From positions 750,501 through 814,500 of the forward strand of contig NZ_OY829944.1 in the NCBI RefSeq assembly GCF_963556105.2: a stretch of 64,000 nt of DNA. The letters run 5' to 3'. Each line of letters opens with the position of its first letter. The first letter of the stretch is position 1. This document shows, in pieces, positions 56,941 to 64,000 of this stretch. The notes beneath the pieces were generated by a model. It ran no database searches. It was given only the letters and a program-made list of their open reading frames with translations, and had not been told where the DNA came from. The position numbers were made by a program, and so were the translations under genes. Source of the DNA: an uncultured Tolumonas sp. Lineage in GTDB: Bacteria > Pseudomonadota > Gammaproteobacteria > Enterobacterales > Aeromonadaceae.

Positions 56941-57534
56941 ATGACTCTCAGTAATAACACAGCAAAAAAATATCAGCGCGGATTCACTTTGATAGAGGTC
57001 CTGATTGCTGCTGTTGTTTTGTCTGTGAGTCTACTGGGATTAATTGTATTACAGGGTGTTTCTAAATATTCCTCTTATGACGCGCGTCAGCGAACAGTTG
57101 CTATGTATATTGCAACCGATCTACAAGACCGTTTGCGTCTTAATAAAACAGCCTGGATTACACAACAACTGGCTGGGAGCAGTTCAACTTACTCAGCTAC
57201 AGTATCTGGTTCTTCACTGACTATACCTTCTTGTGCACAAACCAGTGGCCTTATGACTAACTGCTCGCAAAGTGATTTGGTTAATCTAGACATATACAGT
57301 TTTCAGGAACAACTACGCGGAGCTTCAGTTACGGGCACTGGTAATGTTATGAATTCTCCTGTTGGGTGCCTGCAACTAAGTCGTATTACGAGTCAGAATG
57401 CCGCTAATGTCACCATAACGATCAGTTGGCAAGATCGTGAAGAACTGAATGGGACATTACAGAATACAGCAAATACCTCATGTGGAACGGGAGGAAAAAC
57501 CCACCGGCAGTATGTGGTAAGGACAGTTCTATGA
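56941..57534 (+). CDS. pilV: Minor pilin PilV
   Basis: A 197-residue prepilin with cleavage after G14 (KKYQRG/FTLIEVLIAAV, E at +5). The mid-region LQGVSKYSSYDARQRTVAMY and the ITISWQDREE strand are typical of PilV. It belongs to the minor pilin priming complex. The pilW start overlaps its stop (ATGA). GGAGATGGGCT precedes the ATG. Confidence 0.9.
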   Translation: MTLSNNTAKKYQRGFTLIEVLIAAVVLSVSLLGLIVLQGVSKYSSYDARQRTVAMYIATDLQDRLRLNKTAWITQQLAGSSSTYSATVSGSSLTIPSCAQTSGLMTNCSQSDLVNLDIYSFQEQLRGASVTGTGNVMNSPVGCLQLSRITSQNAANVTITISWQDREELNGTLQNTANTSCGTGGKTHRQYVVRTVL

Positions 57535-58520
57535 AGCGGAATTATGGATATACGCTAATCGAATGGATGATTGCTATCGTCATTGGGTTGTTCATATTTG
57601 GTGGTTTAATGTCTCTTTATGTTATCTCTAATGAGACAACACAAGATTCTCTGGATAATGGTGAATTACAGGAAAATGGCAGAATTGGAATGAATCTGCT
57701 GTTACGTGATCTTCGTATGGCCGGGTTTTGGGGTGATTATACTGGCGTACCTCTATCGTTGGGGGCTGGTGTTACTCTTAGTACTGCAGCAAGCACATTA
57801 AGTTCGAGTAGTGATTGCCTTGACTCCAGAAGTATCGGTAGCTTTCCTAGCGCATCAGGTAATCTTCGTTCTGCATGGACTCTCCATGTTAATGCTAGTG
57901 GTAGCAAAGGGTCTTCTCTCGCTTGTATTAATCTGGCTTCAGGCGCCGCTTTTTCTCCTGATTCTGACATTATTGATATCAAAAGAGCTCAAGGTAATTC
58001 AATAGCTGATGCAACAGCACTGGATTCAAGTCATTTTTATATAGCAGCGAATATACAAGCATTAAATTTTTTTAAAGGTTCAGAAACTCGACCAACAATA
58101 ACTGCTATGCCAAACCGTCAGGTATGGGAATATATTCGCCATATTTACTATATTAGTTCTCAAAATTCAGTGCCTGAATTGCACATGATGTATCTCACGG
58201 ATTCGATACAAGATACAGCAATAGTTCGCGGCATTGAACGGATACGTATTTTATTTGCAATTGATAGTACAATAACACCAGATGGTGTTATTGATTCATA
58301 TATTGCACCAGAAAACGTGACACAACAACAGTGGGATGAACGAAGAGTTTTAGGGGCTAGATTATTCTTATTAGTCCGATCTATAGATGTTAGCAATAAA
58401 TATGTAAACCAAAATACATATGCGTTAGGTGATATATCTTATACTCCAGCGGATAATTACCGTCGGTTATTGTTGCAATCCACGGTTATATTTAACAATA
58501 GTGGAGATAGCACACAATGA
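57531..58520 (+). CDS. pilW: Minor pilin PilW
   Basis: A 329-residue PilW/GspJ-like prepilin. The true ATG (57531) overlaps the pilV stop; the frame from 57480 is inside pilV. The N-terminus MKRNYG/YTLIEWMIAIVIG has E at +5, with tyrosine as first mature residue. NGRIGMNLLLRDLRMAGFWG is the typical PilW segment. The pilX start overlaps its stop. AT content is higher than in upstream genes. Confidence 0.9.
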   Translation: MKRNYGYTLIEWMIAIVIGLFIFGGLMSLYVISNETTQDSLDNGELQENGRIGMNLLLRDLRMAGFWGDYTGVPLSLGAGVTLSTAASTLSSSSDCLDSRSIGSFPSASGNLRSAWTLHVNASGSKGSSLACINLASGAAFSPDSDIIDIKRAQGNSIADATALDSSHFYIAANIQALNFFKGSETRPTITAMPNRQVWEYIRHIYYISSQNSVPELHMMYLTDSIQDTAIVRGIERIRILFAIDSTITPDGVIDSYIAPENVTQQQWDERRVLGARLFLLVRSIDVSNKYVNQNTYALGDISYTPADNYRRLLLQSTVIFNNSGDSTQ

Positions 58521-58960
58521 AAACTCAACTTAAAAAAAATGGAATGGTATTAGCAGGTGCACTGATTCTCATTATTCCTCTAACGTTAATTGCAGTGTCC
58601 GTTATGCAATGGGCGCGAGAAGATCTAAAAATGATCGGTGCTGTTACAGATAGAAATAGTGCTGAGCAAACTTTAACGGGAATTATGCAAGAGGTTATGG
58701 TGATTAATAATCTGGCGGGTACATTATCTACGATGCCGGCATCGAGTAGTGTGACTACCGGCTCTGACAATGTCATTCCCTTACTATTAAGAGCAGAAGT
58801 CACATGTAAACGACGGTTTAATGCAAATAGTGATACTGCTACTAAAAATTGTCGTTATGTTGATGCGAATAATAGCACCACATTTGCTAAAAGTAATATG
58901 GGTTGGTTACAAATGACCCTTAATATTGAGCAACCATTGTTATCAAATAGTGGTGGCTAA
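58517..58960 (+). CDS. pilX: Minor pilin PilX-like
   Basis: A 147-residue PilX-type protein. The leader KTQLKKNG is followed by MVLAGALILIIPLTLIAVSV; the glutamate at +5 is absent, as is usual for PilX and GspK. Helix residues REDLKMIGAVTDRNSAEQ continue it. The globular end is short, with one cysteine pair. It overlaps pilW by four bases; pilY1 follows after 10 bases. Confidence 0.83.
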   Translation: MKTQLKKNGMVLAGALILIIPLTLIAVSVMQWAREDLKMIGAVTDRNSAEQTLTGIMQEVMVINNLAGTLSTMPASSSVTTGSDNVIPLLLRAEVTCKRRFNANSDTATKNCRYVDANNSTTFAKSNMGWLQMTLNIEQPLLSNSGG

Positions 58961-58970
58961 GGAGGTTAAT

Positions 58971-61900
58971 ATGAGTGCATTTCTTAAAGCCATCCTAGTC
59001 GGTGTAATATTCAGTTTTGTAATGCAAACTAAATCTGTTCTGGCCGATGATACTGAATTATATGTTCTTGATCTCAGCACGCAAGCTGGTGTCCAGCCTA
59101 GGGTTATGATTATTTTTGATAATTCTGGAAGCATGGACAGTTCAGTTGATGCATCAGTTCCATTTACGCCTACAACCACCTATACAAAAATATTCTGGTC
59201 AACTGATGGTACAGTTCCACAATCAAATTCATCACAGTTTTTTTATACACAATATAATAATTGCAATGCATCTGTTACTGCGCTTAATTCAGTTGGATTT
59301 TATGCAGATCATTTTCGTAGTGTACAAAAACAAGGAAATAAGTGGCGTTGGCAAGATTTAAGAACAAATGCTAACGATTATGTAGATTGTCAGATGGATA
59401 TAACAAAATCTGATATGGCTAACCCTGGTTCGCCTTCAATCTCAGGTTATCCTTTAAATGGCTCTTTTAGCAACATGAATGCTGCTTATGGAACCACGGG
59501 CACCAAGGCCAGTTTTGCTACTGCTACAGCGAGTTATTTATATACGAGCGACTATGTCGACTGGTATTACACTGGTCGAATTCAAACAAGTACTCGTCTT
59601 GCAGTTGCTCAAAAAACCATAGCTGACCTTATTACTTCAACACCGTCAGTTGACTACGGTTTAACTACTTTTAATATGAATAACAATGCGAGCAATACGC
59701 CGGGTACAGATGATGGTGGACGTATTGTTTTTGCATCAAAAAATGCTAACGATACAGCGAGTACAACTGACACTAATGCGGGTTATCGGCAAGCACTGAT
59801 TGATACTGTAAATAGCTTATCAGCTGAAACATGGACTCCATTATCTGAAACCTTCTATGAGGTTACCCATTATTGGCAGGGTGGTAGTGTATGGAAAGGT
59901 AAATGGAATGGCACGCCACCTTATGATCCCACAGCAATGTTAGCAGGATTGACTCAATATAAAACTCCTTTTGATAGTTGCCATAATCATGGATATATCA
60001 TATTAATTACTGATGGTGAACCAACACACGATACAGCGGCTAATGCGCTTATAACCAGTGAATATATAAATAACACCAAACTTACCAATGCAGAATTAGC
60101 TGATTGGGGTAAGTCTATGAACTACTACGAGGGTAGTGCATTAAGAACTAGTTATTTACCATCATTGGCTGGATATTTAAAAAACAAAGATCAAAGTGCA
60201 AGCCTGAGTGGAACTCAAAGTGTTTCAACATACACAATTGGTTTTGGTAATGATGCGATGGTTAATGCACAAGCATTGCTAACAGCAACTGCAACTCAAG
60301 GCGGAGGTAAATATTATGGTGCTGCAGATGCAACTGCATTGGGTGATGCATTGCGCAATATTCTTATCGATATATTATCTGGTCAATATTCAATGCTGGC
60401 ACCAACCACTGCTAGCAGTACCATGGATCGCTCTCAATACCTTAATAATCTTTACTATTCTATATTTGTACCAGGAGATGGCCCTGCTTGGGTTGGAAAT
60501 ATAAAGAAATTAAAATACTCAGATACAAAAGGCTATATTGTTGACAAAAATGATGAGGCTGCAATTTCAAGTGAAGGAAAAATAAATTCTTCCGCTACCA
60601 CTGTTTGGTCAACTGATAATGGCGATGGCGGTTCAATAGAAAAAGGCGGTGTACAAAGTATGCTGGCTAACAAAACAAACAGAACCATATATACAAATAA
60701 TGGCACAACACTTACAGCTTTAAATAGAACAAACCTGACCACTATTGCTGGTTCAGATACACAATTAGTAACCGACTTAGATGTCGCAGATACAACCCAA
60801 ATTGATACCCAAATTAATTGGATTTTGGGGAAGGATGTGGATGGTACTACTACATCTGCAAACCGGAAAACAATTCTGGCTGATATGATGCATAGTAAGC
60901 CACTAGTTATTAATTATGGACAATCCACTGGCGCTACAAATCCAGATTTGCGAATTGTAGTTGGAACAAATGCTGGTTTCCTGCATATGTTTAAAGATTC
61001 TGGCGATACGGTTGATGAATCATGGGCATTTATTCCTTATCCATTATTAAAAAATCAGATGACTTTACGTGAAAATGATACTTCTAATTCTCATCTGTAT
61101 GGGCTTGATGGTAATGCGATTAGCTACATATTAGACAATAATAATGATGGACTTATAACGAGTGGTGGTAGTGGTGATAAAGCCTGGGTATTTATTGGGC
61201 AGCGGCAGGGCGGTCGTAGTTATTATGCTCTTAATGTAACTAACCCTAATTCACCATCACTTAAATGGATTATTACAGGAGGAATAACGTCTGGCTTCGA
61301 TCGTTTAGCTTATACTTGGTCGACACCTCAAGTGACTAAAATTCCTGGAGAGGCTAACTCCGTTGTTATTTTTACAGGTGGATATACTGGGGCTGGAACC
61401 AGTGCGGTTGGTAATGCGATTTACATTGTTGATGCCGATACAGGCGCATTGAAATTCAAAGTTTCTCCTGATGCAACATCATCAACCAATCTACAGATGA
61501 CGACAATGGTTGATAGCATGCCGGGAGGGGTCGCATTAATGGATAGTGACGGTGATGGGGTTTCCGACAGATTATATGCGACAGATACCGGTGGTAATGT
61601 ATGGCGCATGGACATGAGCGGTACGGATAAAACAAAATGGTCTATGTTCAAGTTTGCATCTCTTGGTAGTGACAGCATTGCGAATCAGGATCGTCGGTTT
61701 TTTTATGCACCGATGATTGTCCGTACGATTAACAAGAAAATTACCAAAAATAGTGATTCAACATATTCCTATTCAGAAATGCCATTTGATGCCGTATTAC
61801 TGGGTAGTGGCGATCGTGAATATCCCATTTCTGAAAAGATTGTCAAAAATGCTTATTTCATGTTGCGAGACTATCAAATTGGCTCATATTTGGCTGCTTC

Positions 61901-62393
61901 AACTAAACCAGCAGCAATAGTTATAAGTAATTTATATGATATTACTACTATGCCCAATACGGCAGATTTTGATGTTCTTGCAGGATTAACCGGAGCAAAT
62001 GGTTGGGTCTATTGGCTTACTGGAACTGGCGAAAAGGTTTTTGGCTCTGGTGCTGTGGTTGACGGAACGTTGTATTTTAGTTCTTTCGTGCCGGAAGCAT
62101 CGCAAAGTCAGGATGTTTGTTCGTTAGGAACCTCAATTGGTACTACACGCGTATATTCAATGAATATGCACTATGGTACATACAGTTCATCGGGCACTAA
62201 TACAGATCCATCTCCTTTCAAAAACACTAATAACTTGCTCATTGAAAACTTATCGATTTACGTAGGTAGCGATAAAAAGATTCGTTTACTTGGCGGGCCT
62301 GGTGATCTAAATGGAACTACAGTTACTGGCACCACGTTAACAACCGGCACGACAATGCCGAAGAAAGAGTATCAATTCATACACGAAAATTAA
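58971..62393 (+). CDS. pilY1: Pilus tip adhesin PilY1
   Basis: A 1140-residue exported protein at the tip of type IV pili, which promotes extension, adhesion and surface sensing in relatives. The ATG at 58971 follows AAGGAGG; a signal peptide ends near VLADDT. The N-terminal von Willebrand-like domain has the metal site DNSGS (D50-S54). The C-terminal beta-propeller has the calcium loop DSDGDGVSD (858-866), as in Pseudomonas PilY1, and a second Ca-like DNNNDG. Composition is rich in Thr, Ser and Asn; DNA is AT-rich. A terminator follows, closing the operon. Confidence 0.93.
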   Translation: MSAFLKAILVGVIFSFVMQTKSVLADDTELYVLDLSTQAGVQPRVMIIFDNSGSMDSSVDASVPFTPTTTYTKIFWSTDGTVPQSNSSQFFYTQYNNCNASVTALNSVGFYADHFRSVQKQGNKWRWQDLRTNANDYVDCQMDITKSDMANPGSPSISGYPLNGSFSNMNAAYGTTGTKASFATATASYLYTSDYVDWYYTGRIQTSTRLAVAQKTIADLITSTPSVDYGLTTFNMNNNASNTPGTDDGGRIVFASKNANDTASTTDTNAGYRQALIDTVNSLSAETWTPLSETFYEVTHYWQGGSVWKGKWNGTPPYDPTAMLAGLTQYKTPFDSCHNHGYIILITDGEPTHDTAANALITSEYINNTKLTNAELADWGKSMNYYEGSALRTSYLPSLAGYLKNKDQSASLSGTQSVSTYTIGFGNDAMVNAQALLTATATQGGGKYYGAADATALGDALRNILIDILSGQYSMLAPTTASSTMDRSQYLNNLYYSIFVPGDGPAWVGNIKKLKYSDTKGYIVDKNDEAAISSEGKINSSATTVWSTDNGDGGSIEKGGVQSMLANKTNRTIYTNNGTTLTALNRTNLTTIAGSDTQLVTDLDVADTTQIDTQINWILGKDVDGTTTSANRKTILADMMHSKPLVINYGQSTGATNPDLRIVVGTNAGFLHMFKDSGDTVDESWAFIPYPLLKNQMTLRENDTSNSHLYGLDGNAISYILDNNNDGLITSGGSGDKAWVFIGQRQGGRSYYALNVTNPNSPSLKWIITGGITSGFDRLAYTWSTPQVTKIPGEANSVVIFTGGYTGAGTSAVGNAIYIVDADTGALKFKVSPDATSSTNLQMTTMVDSMPGGVALMDSDGDGVSDRLYATDTGGNVWRMDMSGTDKTKWSMFKFASLGSDSIANQDRRFFYAPMIVRTINKKITKNSDSTYSYSEMPFDAVLLGSGDREYPISEKIVKNAYFMLRDYQIGSYLAASTKPAAIVISNLYDITTMPNTADFDVLAGLTGANGWVYWLTGTGEKVFGSGAVVDGTLYFSSFVPEASQSQDVCSLGTSIGTTRVYSMNMHYGTYSSSGTNTDPSPFKNTNNLLIENLSIYVGSDKKIRLLGGPGDLNGTTVTGTTLTTGTTMPKKEYQFIHEN

Positions 62394-62417
62394 TGTTAGA
62401 CATAAGTTGAGCTTATA

Positions 62418-62455
62418 AACCCTCTATTTAATCCAGTCAGATAGAGGGTTTTTTA
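62418..62455 (+). terminator. Terminator after pilY1
   Basis: AACCCTCTAT and ATAGAGGGTT pair perfectly with a 13-base loop and are followed by T-rich sequence. Confidence 0.9.
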
Positions 62456-62500
62456 TTATGTTCGATTTTTTGCATCGATCTTGAGACTCGATGTTCGCAT

Positions 62501-62722
62501 GTGCATGCTGGAAACACAGAAAATATAAGCAGTTCAATACCTATTGATCCTGCGGCTGTGTTGGATACAGGCGATACCTCATTGGCTTTAATTCTTCAGA
62601 ATATCGACGGATCACAGCCACTATTAGTAGAAAGATCGGGAACTGATTTTTCGCTATCTGATCTTGATGTTTTATATGTTAATGCATCAATCCCCGACCC
62701 ATTGGATTTACTCAGTAGCTAA
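62501..62722 (+). CDS. Uncertain 73-residue frame after pilY1
   Basis: The frame from a GTG codes for MHAGNTENISSSIPIDPAAV and later IDGSQPLLVERSGTDFSLSD, a composition that looks like real protein (acidic, Leu/Ser-rich) but with no recognised family. No ribosome binding site is seen. It could be the remnant of a longer gene or a non-functional frame. Confidence 0.25.
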   Translation: MHAGNTENISSSIPIDPAAVLDTGDTSLALILQNIDGSQPLLVERSGTDFSLSDLDVLYVNASIPDPLDLLSS

Positions 62723-63094
62723 TAGATCCATTGCTCTATCTAAAAATAGCTGCACTAAAATAGCTCATTTTTATTCTGAGTATTATGATTGATACGTTGC
62801 AAATATGTTTTTTAATGGTTAAAAATTTTCGCAAAAAGTAAGTCGGATTCAATCATTGCTCTCTAAATTATGAACTTAAAACGCTGTTTTATGTTTCTTG
62901 TCTTAAAAAAAACGCAATTTATCATCATTTTTATTTAATTCTGTGAGATAGCTAATCTTATGGAATGTAATCCTGTTTTTTGTTGTTTCTATGAATTTAT
63001 CTTCCTTATAAGATAGATCGCTTATCTTGGCCTGAAGTGTGCACTTCTGGTCTCCGAATACAGTGTTTTTCGTTGCAAGATTAGAGGTTGACGG
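62723..63094. promoter_or_regulatory. AT-rich gap upstream of the ABC transporter gene
   Basis: A 372-base AT-rich stretch with no credible gene. Near its right end lie AAGATA-N7-TATCTT (63011-63029) and GAAGTG-TG-CACTTC (63035-63048), possible operator dyads 47-84 bases before the ABC gene. The ribosome binding site is AGAGGTTGACGG. Nothing else is recognised. Confidence 0.35.
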
Positions 63095-64000
63095 ATGTCC
63101 CTGCTGGAAGTCAGAAATTTAAGAATTGAATATCCTTCGCGTCATGGCGTGATGGCGGCAGTGAAAGATCTGTCATTCTCAATTGAAAAAGGCGAGATCC
63201 TGGGTGTGGTTGGTGAGTCAGGCGCAGGCAAATCGACCATCGGCAATGCGGTCATTGATTTGCTAAGCCCACCTGGTCGCATTGCGCGTGGCGATGTTTT
63301 CCTGAATGGTGAAAAAATTTCAGATTTGCCACCGGATGCGATCCGCGAGATCCGCGGTGCGAAGATTGGTTTCATCTTTCAAGATCCTATGACCTCGCTG
63401 AATCCGCTTTTCACGGTAGAGCAGCAATTGGTCGAAACCATGCTGGCGAATACCGAGCTGAAAGCCGATGAAGCGTTTGAAAAAGCATTAGAGTTGATGG
63501 AGGCCGTTGGTATTCCACAACCGGAACTGCGGATTAAACAATATCCGCATCAATTCTCTGGCGGGATGCGGCAGCGTGTGGTGATTGCTATTGCGCTGTC
63601 TTGCGACCCTGATTTGATCATTGCTGATGAGCCAACCACTGCGTTGGACGTTTCCATTCAGGATCAGATCCTGCAGTTGATTCGTAAACTGTGTAAAGAG
63701 CGTCAGGTTGGTTGCATGCTGGTCACGCATGACATGGGTGTGGTGTCGAACATCACTGACCGTGTTGCCGTTATGTATCGTGGTGACTTAGTTGAAATCG
63801 GTACGACAGAACAAGTGTTGGGTGCACCGAAACATCCTTATACACAAAGTCTGATTTCGGCAGTACCGCGTTCTGACGTCAAATTAGTTCGTTTCCCTCT
63901 GGTGTCTTATATTGAATCGGCAGAACCTCTGCATTCGATCGATCTGAAAACGCATTGGTTGGGGCAGCGTCAAGAGCAACGTGATTACCACGGTGCTTTG
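63095..64000 (+). CDS. Peptide-type ABC transporter ATP-binding protein, partial
   Basis: The frame is open to the last base (302 codons), so the gene runs past the window. It starts MSLLEVRNLRIEYPSRHGVM and shows Walker A GESGAGKST, the Q-loop FQDPMTSLNPLF, signature FSGGMRQRV, Walker B LIIADEPTTALDVS and the His of VTHDMG. The C-terminal HPYTQSLISAVPRSD is the oligopeptide/nickel DppD/OppD type. The later part FPLVSYIESAEPLHSIDLKT suggests a linker to a second ATPase domain, as in fused GsiA-like proteins, but the rest is out of view. It energises import of peptides or a similar solute. No permease gene is in view. Confidence 0.93.
   Translation, partial: MSLLEVRNLRIEYPSRHGVMAAVKDLSFSIEKGEILGVVGESGAGKSTIGNAVIDLLSPPGRIARGDVFLNGEKISDLPPDAIREIRGAKIGFIFQDPMTSLNPLFTVEQQLVETMLANTELKADEAFEKALELMEAVGIPQPELRIKQYPHQFSGGMRQRVVIAIALSCDPDLIIADEPTTALDVSIQDQILQLIRKLCKERQVGCMLVTHDMGVVSNITDRVAVMYRGDLVEIGTTEQVLGAPKHPYTQSLISAVPRSDVKLVRFPLVSYIESAEPLHSIDLKTHWLGQRQEQRDYHGAL

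Overview
The window is a stretch of gammaproteobacterial chromosome, dense in housekeeping genes. The gene orders are typical of the group: aceE-aceF-lpdA, acnB-yacL, argR facing mdh, cysG-cysD-cysN-cysC, prmA-dusB-fis, aroQ-accB-accC and nrdR-ribD-ribE-ribBA-ribH-nusB-thiL-pgpA. Protein sequences read close to Aeromonadales such as Tolumonas or Aeromonas. That placement is an inference from recognition, not a search. No rRNA, tRNA, CRISPR array, prophage or intact insertion sequence was seen.

Layout. Positions 1-4101 hold the end of the pyruvate dehydrogenase operon. A pseudouridine synthase follows, then a beta-hydroxyacid dehydrogenase divergent from a MocR-type regulator. Positions 7.7-13.5 kb are accessory: a duplicated small membrane protein, an RND efflux pump facing a YgaP-like small membrane protein across a duplicated operator, and a fluoride channel with a DUF190 partner. 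Positions 13.7-20 kb carry a 36-bp tandem-repeat lipoprotein, acnB, yacL, a P-II protein with a sigma-54-like promoter, argR and mdh. A QmcA/NfeD membrane pair is split by an ERIC-like element. Positions 22-27 kb form the sulfate assimilation block, in which cysC is cut off from cysDN by a terminator and a MITE-like palindromic repeat. Positions 27-34 kb hold ppa, mpl, ubiX, a chemoreceptor and modF.

Positions 34-41 kb are signalling-rich: a 1267-residue hybrid kinase ending in a diguanylate cyclase, a secreted nuclease, a second membrane diguanylate cyclase and a possible small RNA. Positions 41-49 kb hold fis-dusB-prmA, a degenerate phosphotransferase-system permease lacking its phosphocysteine, the aroQ-accBC operon and glyA. 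Positions 49-56 kb hold a PilZ-like protein and the riboflavin/nusB/thiamine operon. Positions 56-62.4 kb hold an AT-rich minor pilin cluster (fimT-like, pilE, pilV, pilW, pilX, pilY1). The window ends inside a peptide-type ABC ATPase.

Functional links. Core carbon metabolism (pyruvate dehydrogenase, aconitase, malate dehydrogenase, acetyl-CoA carboxylase) lies beside nitrogen and arginine regulators. Two GGDEF proteins, a PilZ-like protein and the PilY1 pilus tip cluster lie within 28 kb and could form a surface-behaviour module. The least ordinary items are the PTS-like protein with a replaced active-site cysteine, the hybrid kinase with altered catalytic residues, the twin operator of the efflux and YgaP-like genes, and the orphan terminator between fis and the GGDEF gene.
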